Source: Acidobacteriota bacterium (GTDB lineage: Bacteria; Acidobacteriota; Thermoanaerobaculia; Multivoradales; JBCCEF01). From it: a stretch of DNA of 61,405 nucleotides. Every line of letters begins with the position of its first letter. The first letter of the stretch is position 1. The notes beneath the pieces were generated by a model, which was not told the origin of the DNA, searched no databases, and saw nothing but the letters and a program-made list of their open reading frames with translations. The stretch spans positions 1-61,405 of the forward strand of contig JBCCHV010000040.1 of the NCBI GenBank assembly GCA_039028635.1, in the 5' to 3' direction. Below are positions 10,001 through 16,411 of this stretch, piece by piece. Both the position numbers and the translations under genes were made by a program.

Positions 10001-11920
10001 GCCGAGCTCGGCTTCGTGGGGCGGGTCGAAGGCGAGCGCCGGAAGTTCCTCGGCGGCACCGCAGCCGCTGCCCATGCGGTGGATCGATTCGGGAACCGCG
10101 CGCTCGGTGGAGGAGTCGCCGTTGGCCGGCTCGATGCCGAACTCACCGAAATCGGCGGCGGCGTCGTCCTCCGCCTTGGTCTGGGCTTTGGCCACCTGGC
10201 GGCTGCCGGAGGCCTGGAAGGTCTCGATCTGGCCGAGGTCCGCTTTGCCGGTGAGGGCGACCGTCGGCGCCGGTCCAGGATCGGTGTAGACCCCGGGATC
10301 GCGGGTCGGCAGGTCGCCGAGGAATTGCCGGACCCAGGACAGGATGCGCTCCATGAACGAGCCTTCGCCGGAGATGGCGTCGAGATCGCGCTGCTTGCGC
10401 TCGGCATTCGGCACCCCGGGCGCGTTGCCGGTGGGGGCCGGCGGGGTGGGGGCATCGGGCAGCTTGCCATCGGCGGCCAGGCTCGGGACATCGTCCTTCG
10501 CCGGCCGCTTTTCGTCGGCCGTCGGCGGTGCCGGCGGGCCGGTCGGCAGTTTGGGGGAGCGTGGCACGATGTTGGCTTTGGGGCGCTGTTTGTCTTCGCC
10601 CTTACGGCGCCCATCGAGGGCCTTTGCGGAGCTCTTCTGGAAGGCGGCGATGACGAAGGGGGCCCGCACCGGCGAGAGCTTGGCGAGCTGGTCGAGGCGG
10701 TCCGCGGGAGAGCCCTGGAAGCGGACCGCGGCCGAACCGGCGGCGGCTCGTCGGCGACCGGCGCCCCGAGAACCTCGTCCGGTGGCGCTTCGGCCTGCGC
10801 CTGGGGAGGGCCTGGAAGCAGTTTTTGGGGCAGGCTTCGTCGCCCTTGCCGGGGTGGAGGAGTCGGTATCGGGCCCGGTCGGTTTCTCGGGCGCCTTGGC
10901 TTTGCCCTCGGGTACCTTGACCTCGTCGCTGGTGCCACCGAGGTCGCTGACCGGCGGTCGTCGCGCCACGGCTCCCTGCTGCAGGGTATGGGTGGTCTCG
11001 TGGGCCATCAGCCGAAGGTCCTTCGCCGATTCGCCGGGGCCGAGGTAGATGTCCTTGCCGCGGGTGAAGGCTCGGGCTCCCATGCGCCCGGTGAGCTCCC
11101 GGCTGGAAGCGTCCTGGTGCACTCGGACCGCCGAGAGATCGGTCCCGAAACCGGCCTCGAGAGGGCCGCGGGTGGCGTTCGGCAGCGGCGTTCCGGTGCC
11201 GCGCTGCGCGATGGCGCGGCGCGCGAACTCGGCCTTGCGGTGGCGTTGAACGGTGGTGCGGCGGCGAGCTCCCGGGCGTTCCTGGGTGGTCCCTTCGCTG
11301 TCGCTCCCTTGGGCGGTCGTGCTCTCCTGCAGGGTGGCTTCCCCGCTTTCCTGCAGCGGGCCTTCGCCGGCGGCTTCTTGCGTCGCCGCCATTTCCTGGG
11401 CTGGTTCGTCGTCGCTCGATTCCTGGGCCGGCAGACTGGCCTCGTCGGCCGTCTCCTGGAGCGCCGCATCCCCTTGCACAGGCGCTTCCTGCAGGGGCTC
11501 GCTCTCTTGCAGCGGTGCGTCGACCATCTCCTGCACGCTGTCCGTCGCCGTCTCCTGAATTGCCGAGCAGTGACTGCTTCCACAGTGTTCCTGGACGCTC
11601 TCGTCGAGCGATTCGTGAACCGTCAGCGCCTGGGCCGACACGGGCGTGATGGACTCGACGCCGGTACCGCCGAGGATGCGATCGGCAGCGTCGTCGGCCT
11701 CGCGCTCCCAGCGATCGCCGCGGCGCCCGAAGGCGAGGCCCTTGGCCTGCCCACGGGGCAGTGAGAGCGTTGGGCCGCGGCTCTGCAGACCACCCGGTTT
11801 GGGCCCGAAGGTGTCTCTTCCAGCGCCCGCCGGTGGAGTGCGCTGAGCCGCGCCCGGGGCGGACGTCGGGCGCTTGTCCTTCGCCGGTGATCGCCGGGTG
11901 CGTCGGGCGCCAGTTTTCAT
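7085..11920 (-). CDS. eCIS core (DUF4157) protein with C-terminal HNH nuclease-like domain
   Basis: This 1611-residue protein probably is a cargo toxin of the injection system. The ATG start at 11920 has GAGG 5 bases upstream and avoids overlap with the ATPase gene. Residues 107-217 hold a run of glutamine-glutamate units (LQES, LQET, VQEM types, more than ten). The DUF4157 (eCIS core) domain follows near residues 240-320 with a zinc-protease-like HETTH at H307. A long Lys/Ala helical region (about 600-1000) and a hydrophobic stretch near FKIGLAVGSVVGQIIFEVLLA precede a basic RFKKKKKK segment. The last 100 residues contain QIDHVQDLAWGGHDRLDNL and LLAAHNRST, an HNH/His-Me finger pattern with H1547. 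DUF4157 proteins are recurrent eCIS cargo; because the gene lies beside the ATPase and has long helices, a tape-measure role is an alternative. Confidence 0.85.
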   Translation of the reverse strand: MKTGARRTRRSPAKDKRPTSAPGAAQRTPPAGAGRDTFGPKPGGLQSRGPTLSLPRGQAKGLAFGRRGDRWEREADDAADRILGGTGVESITPVSAQALTVHESLDESVQEHCGSSHCSAIQETATDSVQEMVDAPLQESEPLQEAPVQGDAALQETADEASLPAQESSDDEPAQEMAATQEAAGEGPLQESGEATLQESTTAQGSDSEGTTQERPGARRRTTVQRHRKAEFARRAIAQRGTGTPLPNATRGPLEAGFGTDLSAVRVHQDASSRELTGRMGARAFTRGKDIYLGPGESAKDLRLMAHETTHTLQQGAVARRPPVSDLGGTSDEVKVPEGKAKAPEKPTGPDTDSSTPARATKPAPKTASRPSPGAGRSATGRGSRGAGRRRAAAGSAAVRFQGSPADRLDQLAKLSPVRAPFVIAAFQKSSAKALDGRRKGEDKQRPKANIVPRSPKLPTGPPAPPTADEKRPAKDDVPSLAADGKLPDAPTPPAPTGNAPGVPNAERKQRDLDAISGEGSFMERILSWVRQFLGDLPTRDPGVYTDPGPAPTVALTGKADLGQIETFQASGSRQVAKAQTKAEDDAAADFGEFGIEPANGDSSTERAVPESIHRMGSGCGAAEELPALAFDPPHEAELGQRVHEKIGPRWQAQQTKVRRAEQRRDARIARQRRTTDDLIAGAHADSYKAQDDAANAARQEVAKLRGKWSGENLSLQTGFETDSTGAGNSMRQKITGKVTRQEGLVAGRYQILKTTAEGKKAKIEEKAKEEKRQARSKSKKKSKSWFRRGLDWAKSKFRDLMNAAMRKIKGWFDDLRAWAKRKFEELKTWAVGKINEARKWAIDRLEDLRGDLNGLVDRYLGDYPVLARRFKGAINFGVDTAQRGVNAAADNLEENVGRYIDYLASEVDDALVVAETLTVGALQAACDLGVLGFNMIGYLVEQDLDALIVLIRELPEHPPLGGSMMSIIKAALIGFLETVRDKPADEKKRYVEKTRWLVISPSYYVGVLAGVVKGLVWDGLVGTVRILYDLFVELPGTLKQIWDFFYKMATDTEAIEQIITAARGVRAEVDAFFQNPRAAEQMAAFLKKSPQLLEAWIANLMKEGREWAYRAGASAADKLFDWILKSSKFKIGLAVGSVVGQIIFEVLLAYFTAGAGSAVKWGGKALQVAAKGLKLLVSGVRRGGGLILKALGALRKVARAGLTLAKKLGGGMKKIFGKARKLLDKVFDWFKRQFARFKKKKKKPKQLGDGDGGDRGVFAAYKLRVKTALKPYSVKGIARRGLRSILNAQRTGAARRVVRRTFIKEVSQERYRSYAVVKFSKLPRKVATVKKQRSDRIFDQFKRTVKAELVPYKRKPPVNRAGGIALGDLNDILRRNSRQPRFATAIQRAYVKKIARQRYRAYALTRDPRQNRKVDDVRRMPTGIGRSAAIPFTWFKPTNLYQSLTLNPRSATSTRYWTTVPPIHPSPLPVVGAHRVQNTRSRQNNPRSAFFGRPFLTLGINPINLPRHGKKMRLRRSPHTRRLSAALRRFLRSAYRAPLAQLQIDHVQDLAWGGHDRLDNLFPLLAAHNRSTQASINNQRVEHQHNNRPRTVLANTLLGRWFRIRRIAPP

Positions 11921-11969
11921 GGCCGCCTCGGGGAGGCCACGGCACCGCGATTGGGCGGGTGAAGAGAGC

Positions 11970-14123
11970 TCATCCGAGGCCTTCGAGGGCGGCGGCGAAG
12001 GCGTCGCCGGAGTTGGGGGCGGTCGCCTGCTCGGAGTTGGCGAGGGGAAAGCTGGCGCCGGCTTTGCGGTACTCGCCGCGGAAGGCCCGGTCGAGATGGT
12101 CGTCGCCCACGGCGCTGCCTTCGTCGAGGGCGAGGAGGGTGGCGCTGAGGGCGGCATTGCGCAGTTGACCGCCGCTCAAGCGGCAGCCGGCGGCGAGGCG
12201 CTCGAGGGTCGCCGGCGCCACCTGGTGCTCGGGCGGCAGGTGGAGGTCGAGGATGGCGGCGCGCTCGCCGGCTTCCGGAGGGACGAAGGGCACCACCACG
12301 TCCATGCGCCGCTGGAAGGCGGCATCGATGTTTTCGCCCAGGTTGGTGGTCACCACCAGGATGCCCTGATAGCTCTCCAGCCGCTGCAGCAAGAAGTCGG
12401 TCTCCAGGTTGGCGTAGCGGTCGTTGGCCGACTTCACTTCGGTGCGGCCGGCGAGCAGGGCGTCGCCCTCGTCGAGGAGCAGGACCACGTCGAGGGCCTC
12501 GGCTCGGCTGAGCACCCGATGGAGATTCTTCTCCGTTTCACCGATGTACTTGTTGATCACCGAGGCCAGGTCGACGCGGTAGAGGTCCATGCCGAGCTCG
12601 GCGGCGAGAATCTTGACCGCCAGCGTCTTGCCGGTGCCGCTGGTGCCGGTGAAGAGGGCGCGAACGCCGCGCCCCGGGCCGTGGCCGAAGGCGGCGCCCA
12701 ACTCGCCTTCGAGGCGCTCCCGCAGGCGGCACCGGCGCTCGAGGTCGGTGAGCCGTTGATGGGTGGCGCGGGTGCAGATCAGCCGATCCCAGGAACCCTC
12801 CGTCGGCAGCTCGGTGGCGAGATTGTCGAGCAACTGGCGGTTGAGCTCGCGGGCGGCGCGGCGGGCATCTTCGGGGCTCACCGCCGTTCGGCCGTCGAGC
12901 TGGGCATGGCCGGCCGCGGTGTCGGCGATACGCTGGATGAAGCCGCCGCCCAGGCAAAAGCTGGCAGCCAGGGTCGGCAGGTCCTCGACCGGTCGGCGGC
13001 CCAGAGCCCTTTGCCAGTGCTGTCGCCGCAGATCCGGTCCGGGCGTCGGCAGCTCGAGGGTGAGGGTGCCGTCGTCGTCGAGGCCGCCCTCGCTCCCCAG
13101 GAGACAGATTCGCGGACCGTCGTAACCGGCGAGCCGCGGTGGAGTGGCGGTTTCCCCCGGTCCGAGGTCGAAGGAGAACACCGGGATGCAGCCGGTGAGG
13201 GTGGCGAGGGGGGCGAGCAGGGCGTGGTCGCTCTCGCCGAGGCGGCGTGGATCGATGCGCAGCAGTCCGCGGCCCAAGGCCCCGGCGAGGGCTGCCGAGA
13301 CCTCGAGGCCATCGATGCCCGGTGCGGCCCGCAGGACGAGATTGCGCTGCCCGTCGAGCAGTAGCCGCGGTAGGCGCTTCAGCCGAGTCAGCACTAGGGG
13401 ATCGAAGATCAGTTGCTCGAGTGGCAAGGCCTCGACGGCACTCTGCAGTTGTCCCCAAGGTGCCAACGTCGCTGGCGAAGAGCCGCGCATCGCGTCCCAC
13501 AACAGGGCGGGAACCTGCAGCGGCCATTCGGAGCGCGGGCCCTGGTCGCCGAGGGTGACCAGCAGTCCGCTCGAGAGCAGCGGTTGGCAGAAACCCCAGG
13601 GGTCGCTACCGAGGTCCTGGTCCTGCGGCGCCAGACTGCCCAGCACCTCGATCGTCGGCCGGCGATGGGGCAGCGGGGCCTGGAGCTCCTGGAACAGGCT
13701 ACCGAAGCGGGAGTCCTCTTCGACCAGGCCGGTGAGCATCACGGCGCAGCGCTGATCGAAGCTCAGCCCGAGGCGGGTCAGGGGCAGCTGCTCCTCGCAG
13801 GCCGCCTCCCAGAGGGCGACCTCGTCGCGCCACCAGCGCTGTCCTTCCTCCCAGGTCAGGTCATCCGGCATCCAGTGGCTCATCTCGGCGAGGTATTCGG
13901 CGAGGAAGGGGTGGTGAGCGAGGCTGTCCTCGGCCTCCTCACCGGCCTCGGCCACGAGCTGTCGAAGGTGCACCAGAAGATGAAAGATGGCGCTGTAGAG
14001 GGAGAGCACGAAGGCGCTCTGTGGGCTGTGCGGCAAGGCGGCGAAGGCCTCGCCCGTGGGCGGCGAGGGCGAGAGCTCTGCGGGTGGCGGCGGGGAGCTG
14101 GTCGTGGGGTCGGTGGTGGGCAT
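11970..14123 (-). CDS. eCIS AAA+ ATPase (Afp15-like)
   Basis: This 717-residue protein ends in an AAA+ module. The Walker A motif is GTSGTGKT (K499), Walker B is LLLDEGD (D551, E552), and a TTN sensor I and an arginine pair follow in NIDAAFQRRMD. Residues 1-400 are poorly conserved, rich in leucine and aspartate, and fit the N-terminal domain of eCIS ATPases. In Afp/PVC clusters the Afp15 ATPase is required for particle assembly; here it sits between the unknown 757-residue gene (12-base gap) and the DUF4157-HNH gene (49-base gap). It is distinct from a ClpV-type sheath recycler because it has a single AAA domain and lacks the ClpV N-terminal repeats. Confidence 0.92.
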   Translation of the reverse strand: MPTTDPTTSSPPPPAELSPSPPTGEAFAALPHSPQSAFVLSLYSAIFHLLVHLRQLVAEAGEEAEDSLAHHPFLAEYLAEMSHWMPDDLTWEEGQRWWRDEVALWEAACEEQLPLTRLGLSFDQRCAVMLTGLVEEDSRFGSLFQELQAPLPHRRPTIEVLGSLAPQDQDLGSDPWGFCQPLLSSGLLVTLGDQGPRSEWPLQVPALLWDAMRGSSPATLAPWGQLQSAVEALPLEQLIFDPLVLTRLKRLPRLLLDGQRNLVLRAAPGIDGLEVSAALAGALGRGLLRIDPRRLGESDHALLAPLATLTGCIPVFSFDLGPGETATPPRLAGYDGPRICLLGSEGGLDDDGTLTLELPTPGPDLRRQHWQRALGRRPVEDLPTLAASFCLGGGFIQRIADTAAGHAQLDGRTAVSPEDARRAARELNRQLLDNLATELPTEGSWDRLICTRATHQRLTDLERRCRLRERLEGELGAAFGHGPGRGVRALFTGTSGTGKTLAVKILAAELGMDLYRVDLASVINKYIGETEKNLHRVLSRAEALDVVLLLDEGDALLAGRTEVKSANDRYANLETDFLLQRLESYQGILVVTTNLGENIDAAFQRRMDVVVPFVPPEAGERAAILDLHLPPEHQVAPATLERLAAGCRLSGGQLRNAALSATLLALDEGSAVGDDHLDRAFRGEYRKAGASFPLANSEQATAPNSGDAFAAALEGLG

Positions 14124-14135
14124 GGAAAACCTCTG

Positions 14136-16409
14136 CTAACGAAAGTGGAACAGGACGACGCGACCGCAGCGCGCCAACCAGCCGGGGTCGCGGTCGAGGC
14201 CGGCGCGGCGGGCCGGCAGGGAGATGGCGTCGAGGTCGAAGAGGAGGTCGAGGTGGCTGCTGGTGACGAACAGTCGGCCGGGGGTGGTGAGCAGGTCGAG
14301 CAACTCGGCGCCGGCCCGGCGGAGTCGGCCCTCAAGAGCCGGCAGGGCGCGCGCCAGCCACCCCTCGAGGCTCCCCCCGAGGCCGCTGCCTGCGGTCGCT
14401 GGAATGGTGAGCGGGAGCCGCGGCCGCGGCGCGCTGGCCATCGGTCGGCGGCAGGGTTGAGCGGCGAGCCCGAGCTCGCTTCGGGCTTGGTCGAGGGGCC
14501 TCGTCGGCACGTCGGCCAGAAGCTCTTCCCCCCGCCAGAGACAGAGGCGACCGCCGGCCCTCGCCCAGCAGATCGGCGCAGCGCTCTCGGCGTGCCAGGA
14601 ATGAGGTAATCTATAGAAGGAAGCGAATGAATCGATGGACCTTCGTGCCCGCCGAAGGGCAGGAGCCGGTTGTGAGGCGGAGTCCGACTCCCCTTCCCAT
14701 CGGCGGGCCCGAAGGTCCATCGATCCCGCGATGGCAGCGGCATTGGAGCTCGATCCAGCCGCTTCCAGAAGGTTTGTTGCCGTCGGAGGCGATTCCGAGA
14801 CACTCGGGGGCCAGAAATTCGATCCGAAGCGGTGGCAAGCGAGAACCGAGAGGGCTTTCGCAAGGGGATCGGCGGCGAAATCTTCGCCGATCGAGGTCAG
14901 GCCGATGGCGGTGAGCTCTTGCCAAAGGCAGCGCTGAACCTCGGGAGTTGCGGCCGCCAGCTCGTCGAGGGGGCGGAGCAAGAACAACAATCCGGCGTAG
15001 GCGGTGGAGATGCCGGCGGCGAGGGCTTCGAGATCGAGTTGGATGCTCTCTGGCGCCGCGGCGCGAATCGCCTTGCCTGTGATTGGGAGGAAGGTCACCT
15101 CTTCGGTCGGCGACGCCTCGGTCGAGGCCTCCGGCTTCCGCGTGGGTGAGTCCGATGGCCGCCGTCGGGTCGCTCGGGAACGGATCGGAGGGTGCCCGCC
15201 GGCCTCGCCATCGGCCGCGAGCGTCGCTTCGATTTCGCTCCGCGTCCCTGGCGAGGGCTGCGCGAATTCATCTTCAGATCGTGGTCGCGGGGCATCCGTT
15301 GCCTGCGCCGGGGCGATGCCGTCCGTCGGCTCGACCTCCCAGGGCGACGGGCTGGGTGTCGGCCCGGCGGGTGTCAGGTCTGAGCCCTTTCGCGGACGGT
15401 GTGCCCCGGTGGTATAGGTGCTCTCGACGTTGTGATTCCGACGTCGGTTCTGGCTGCGCTCTCGGCTTCGCTCCCTGGGTGGCCGGTTGGCTGCCCGCCA
15501 CCAGGCACGGGCTTGATCGCGGAATCGCGATTGGTGGCAGCGCAGCGGTGCCATGACCTGCAGGCGGCAAAGGCCGAAAAGGGCTCGTTGGTGTGGTTCC
15601 CAGGAGGAGGTTTCCGCCGGCAGCCAGGGCGACCAGGGCTCCGGCAGGGGATCGGCCGGAGGGCTCGGAACGTTGCTGCCGCTGCAGGCCTCGTGGTGGG
15701 GCTTGGCGGCGGATGCTTCGGAGGGTGGCTCCCGGAGGTCGCGCCCCGGGCGCTCTCGCAGGACGGCGTCGGCGCTCTGCTGGGGCTCACCGGGTCGGTC
15801 GTCGAGCCGAGACGGCGCCACCGTCGTCGCCGGCAAGAGCTCGGCCGGTAGCTGCAGGCGAGAGACCAGGGCCGGCAGAAGCTCCGCGGCGATCTTGGGA
15901 GTGAACAGGTCCCGCCACGGTTCGAGCTGACGATGGCGAAGGAAGTGATCGCAGATCGCCGGCAACAGCTCGATGCGCGCCGCAATCGCCTCCGGCCAGG
16001 GCTGCTCGAGGTCGATGGCCATGCGGGACCACCACCAGCGCGAGGTCGCCTGGCGATGGCAGCGATCGAGCAGCAGGCAGGCCCAGAGCTCGGCCGGGTC
16101 GCGGAAGATGACCGCCTCGGCGTCGTCGTCGGCCACCCCGTCGGCAGGGTAGGCGGCGCGGCCCACCAGCTCCGAGAGCGAGTCCCGGATGGCTCGCTCC
16201 CAGTCCCCGGGAAGGCGCCAGGCGTCGGCCTGGAGCTTTCCCGGAGCCGGGTCCCGCAGCTGCCGCACCACCAGAATCGCCGCCGGTGGCAGCGCTGGCG
16301 GGCGCACCTCGGCGGCGCCGAGCTGGCGCGCCACAGCGAGGCGCAGGGCGGGCGAGTCGGCGGTGGCGCCGGTGAGGTGCAAGCGGCCGATGCGGGTGGC
16401 GGTGGTCAT
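14136..16409 (-). CDS. eCIS-associated protein of unknown function
   Basis: I do not recognise this 757-residue protein. The N-terminal 200 residues look folded (LRLAVARQLGAAEV, FRDPAELWACLLLDRCHRQATSRWWW), the middle is disordered with Arg/Ser/Pro, and the C-terminal third again looks folded (YAGLLFLLRPLDELAAATPEVQRCLWQ and ARALPALEGRLRRAGAELLDLL). It sits directly before the AAA+ ATPase, where hypothetical proteins or the tape-measure gene are found in Afp-type clusters. The ATG lies 2 bases after the stop of the outer-membrane gene, so it is co-transcribed. The coding sequence is interrupted in frame by a 94-bp near-perfect palindrome at 14631-14724 that adds about 31 residues (MDLRARR to RRARRSID). 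Confidence 0.6.
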   Translation of the reverse strand: MTTATRIGRLHLTGATADSPALRLAVARQLGAAEVRPPALPPAAILVVRQLRDPAPGKLQADAWRLPGDWERAIRDSLSELVGRAAYPADGVADDDAEAVIFRDPAELWACLLLDRCHRQATSRWWWSRMAIDLEQPWPEAIAARIELLPAICDHFLRHRQLEPWRDLFTPKIAAELLPALVSRLQLPAELLPATTVAPSRLDDRPGEPQQSADAVLRERPGRDLREPPSEASAAKPHHEACSGSNVPSPPADPLPEPWSPWLPAETSSWEPHQRALFGLCRLQVMAPLRCHQSRFRDQARAWWRAANRPPRERSRERSQNRRRNHNVESTYTTGAHRPRKGSDLTPAGPTPSPSPWEVEPTDGIAPAQATDAPRPRSEDEFAQPSPGTRSEIEATLAADGEAGGHPPIRSRATRRRPSDSPTRKPEASTEASPTEEVTFLPITGKAIRAAAPESIQLDLEALAAGISTAYAGLLFLLRPLDELAAATPEVQRCLWQELTAIGLTSIGEDFAADPLAKALSVLACHRFGSNFWPPSVSESPPTATNLLEAAGSSSNAAAIAGSMDLRARRWEGESDSASQPAPALRRARRSIDSFASFYRLPHSWHAESAAPICWARAGGRLCLWRGEELLADVPTRPLDQARSELGLAAQPCRRPMASAPRPRLPLTIPATAGSGLGGSLEGWLARALPALEGRLRRAGAELLDLLTTPGRLFVTSSHLDLLFDLDAISLPARRAGLDRDPGWLARCGRVVLFHFR
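14631..14724. repeat. Palindromic element inside a coding sequence
   Basis: Arms at 14631-14655 (ATCGATGGACCTTCGTGCCC then GCCGA) and 14700-14724 match in 24 of 25 positions as inverted repeats around a 44-base centre. The element stays open in the gene's frame and encodes an Arg/Ser-rich insert. Because the arms are palindromic, both strands encode a similar peptide containing MDLRARR and RRSID. The design recalls the Rickettsia palindromic elements that insert in frame into genes. No second copy was seen in this window. Confidence 0.8.
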
Positions 16410-16411
16410 GG

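Noticed and set aside
9047-11764. Long plus-strand open frame (905 codons) opposite the DUF4157-HNH gene
   Set aside because: It is antisense to a gene with clear domains. High GC opens long frames on the opposite strand, and the translation has no recognisable motif.
11970-14123. ClpV ATPase of a type VI secretion system
   Set aside because: It has a single AAA module and the cluster lacks TssJLM and TssBC-type genes.
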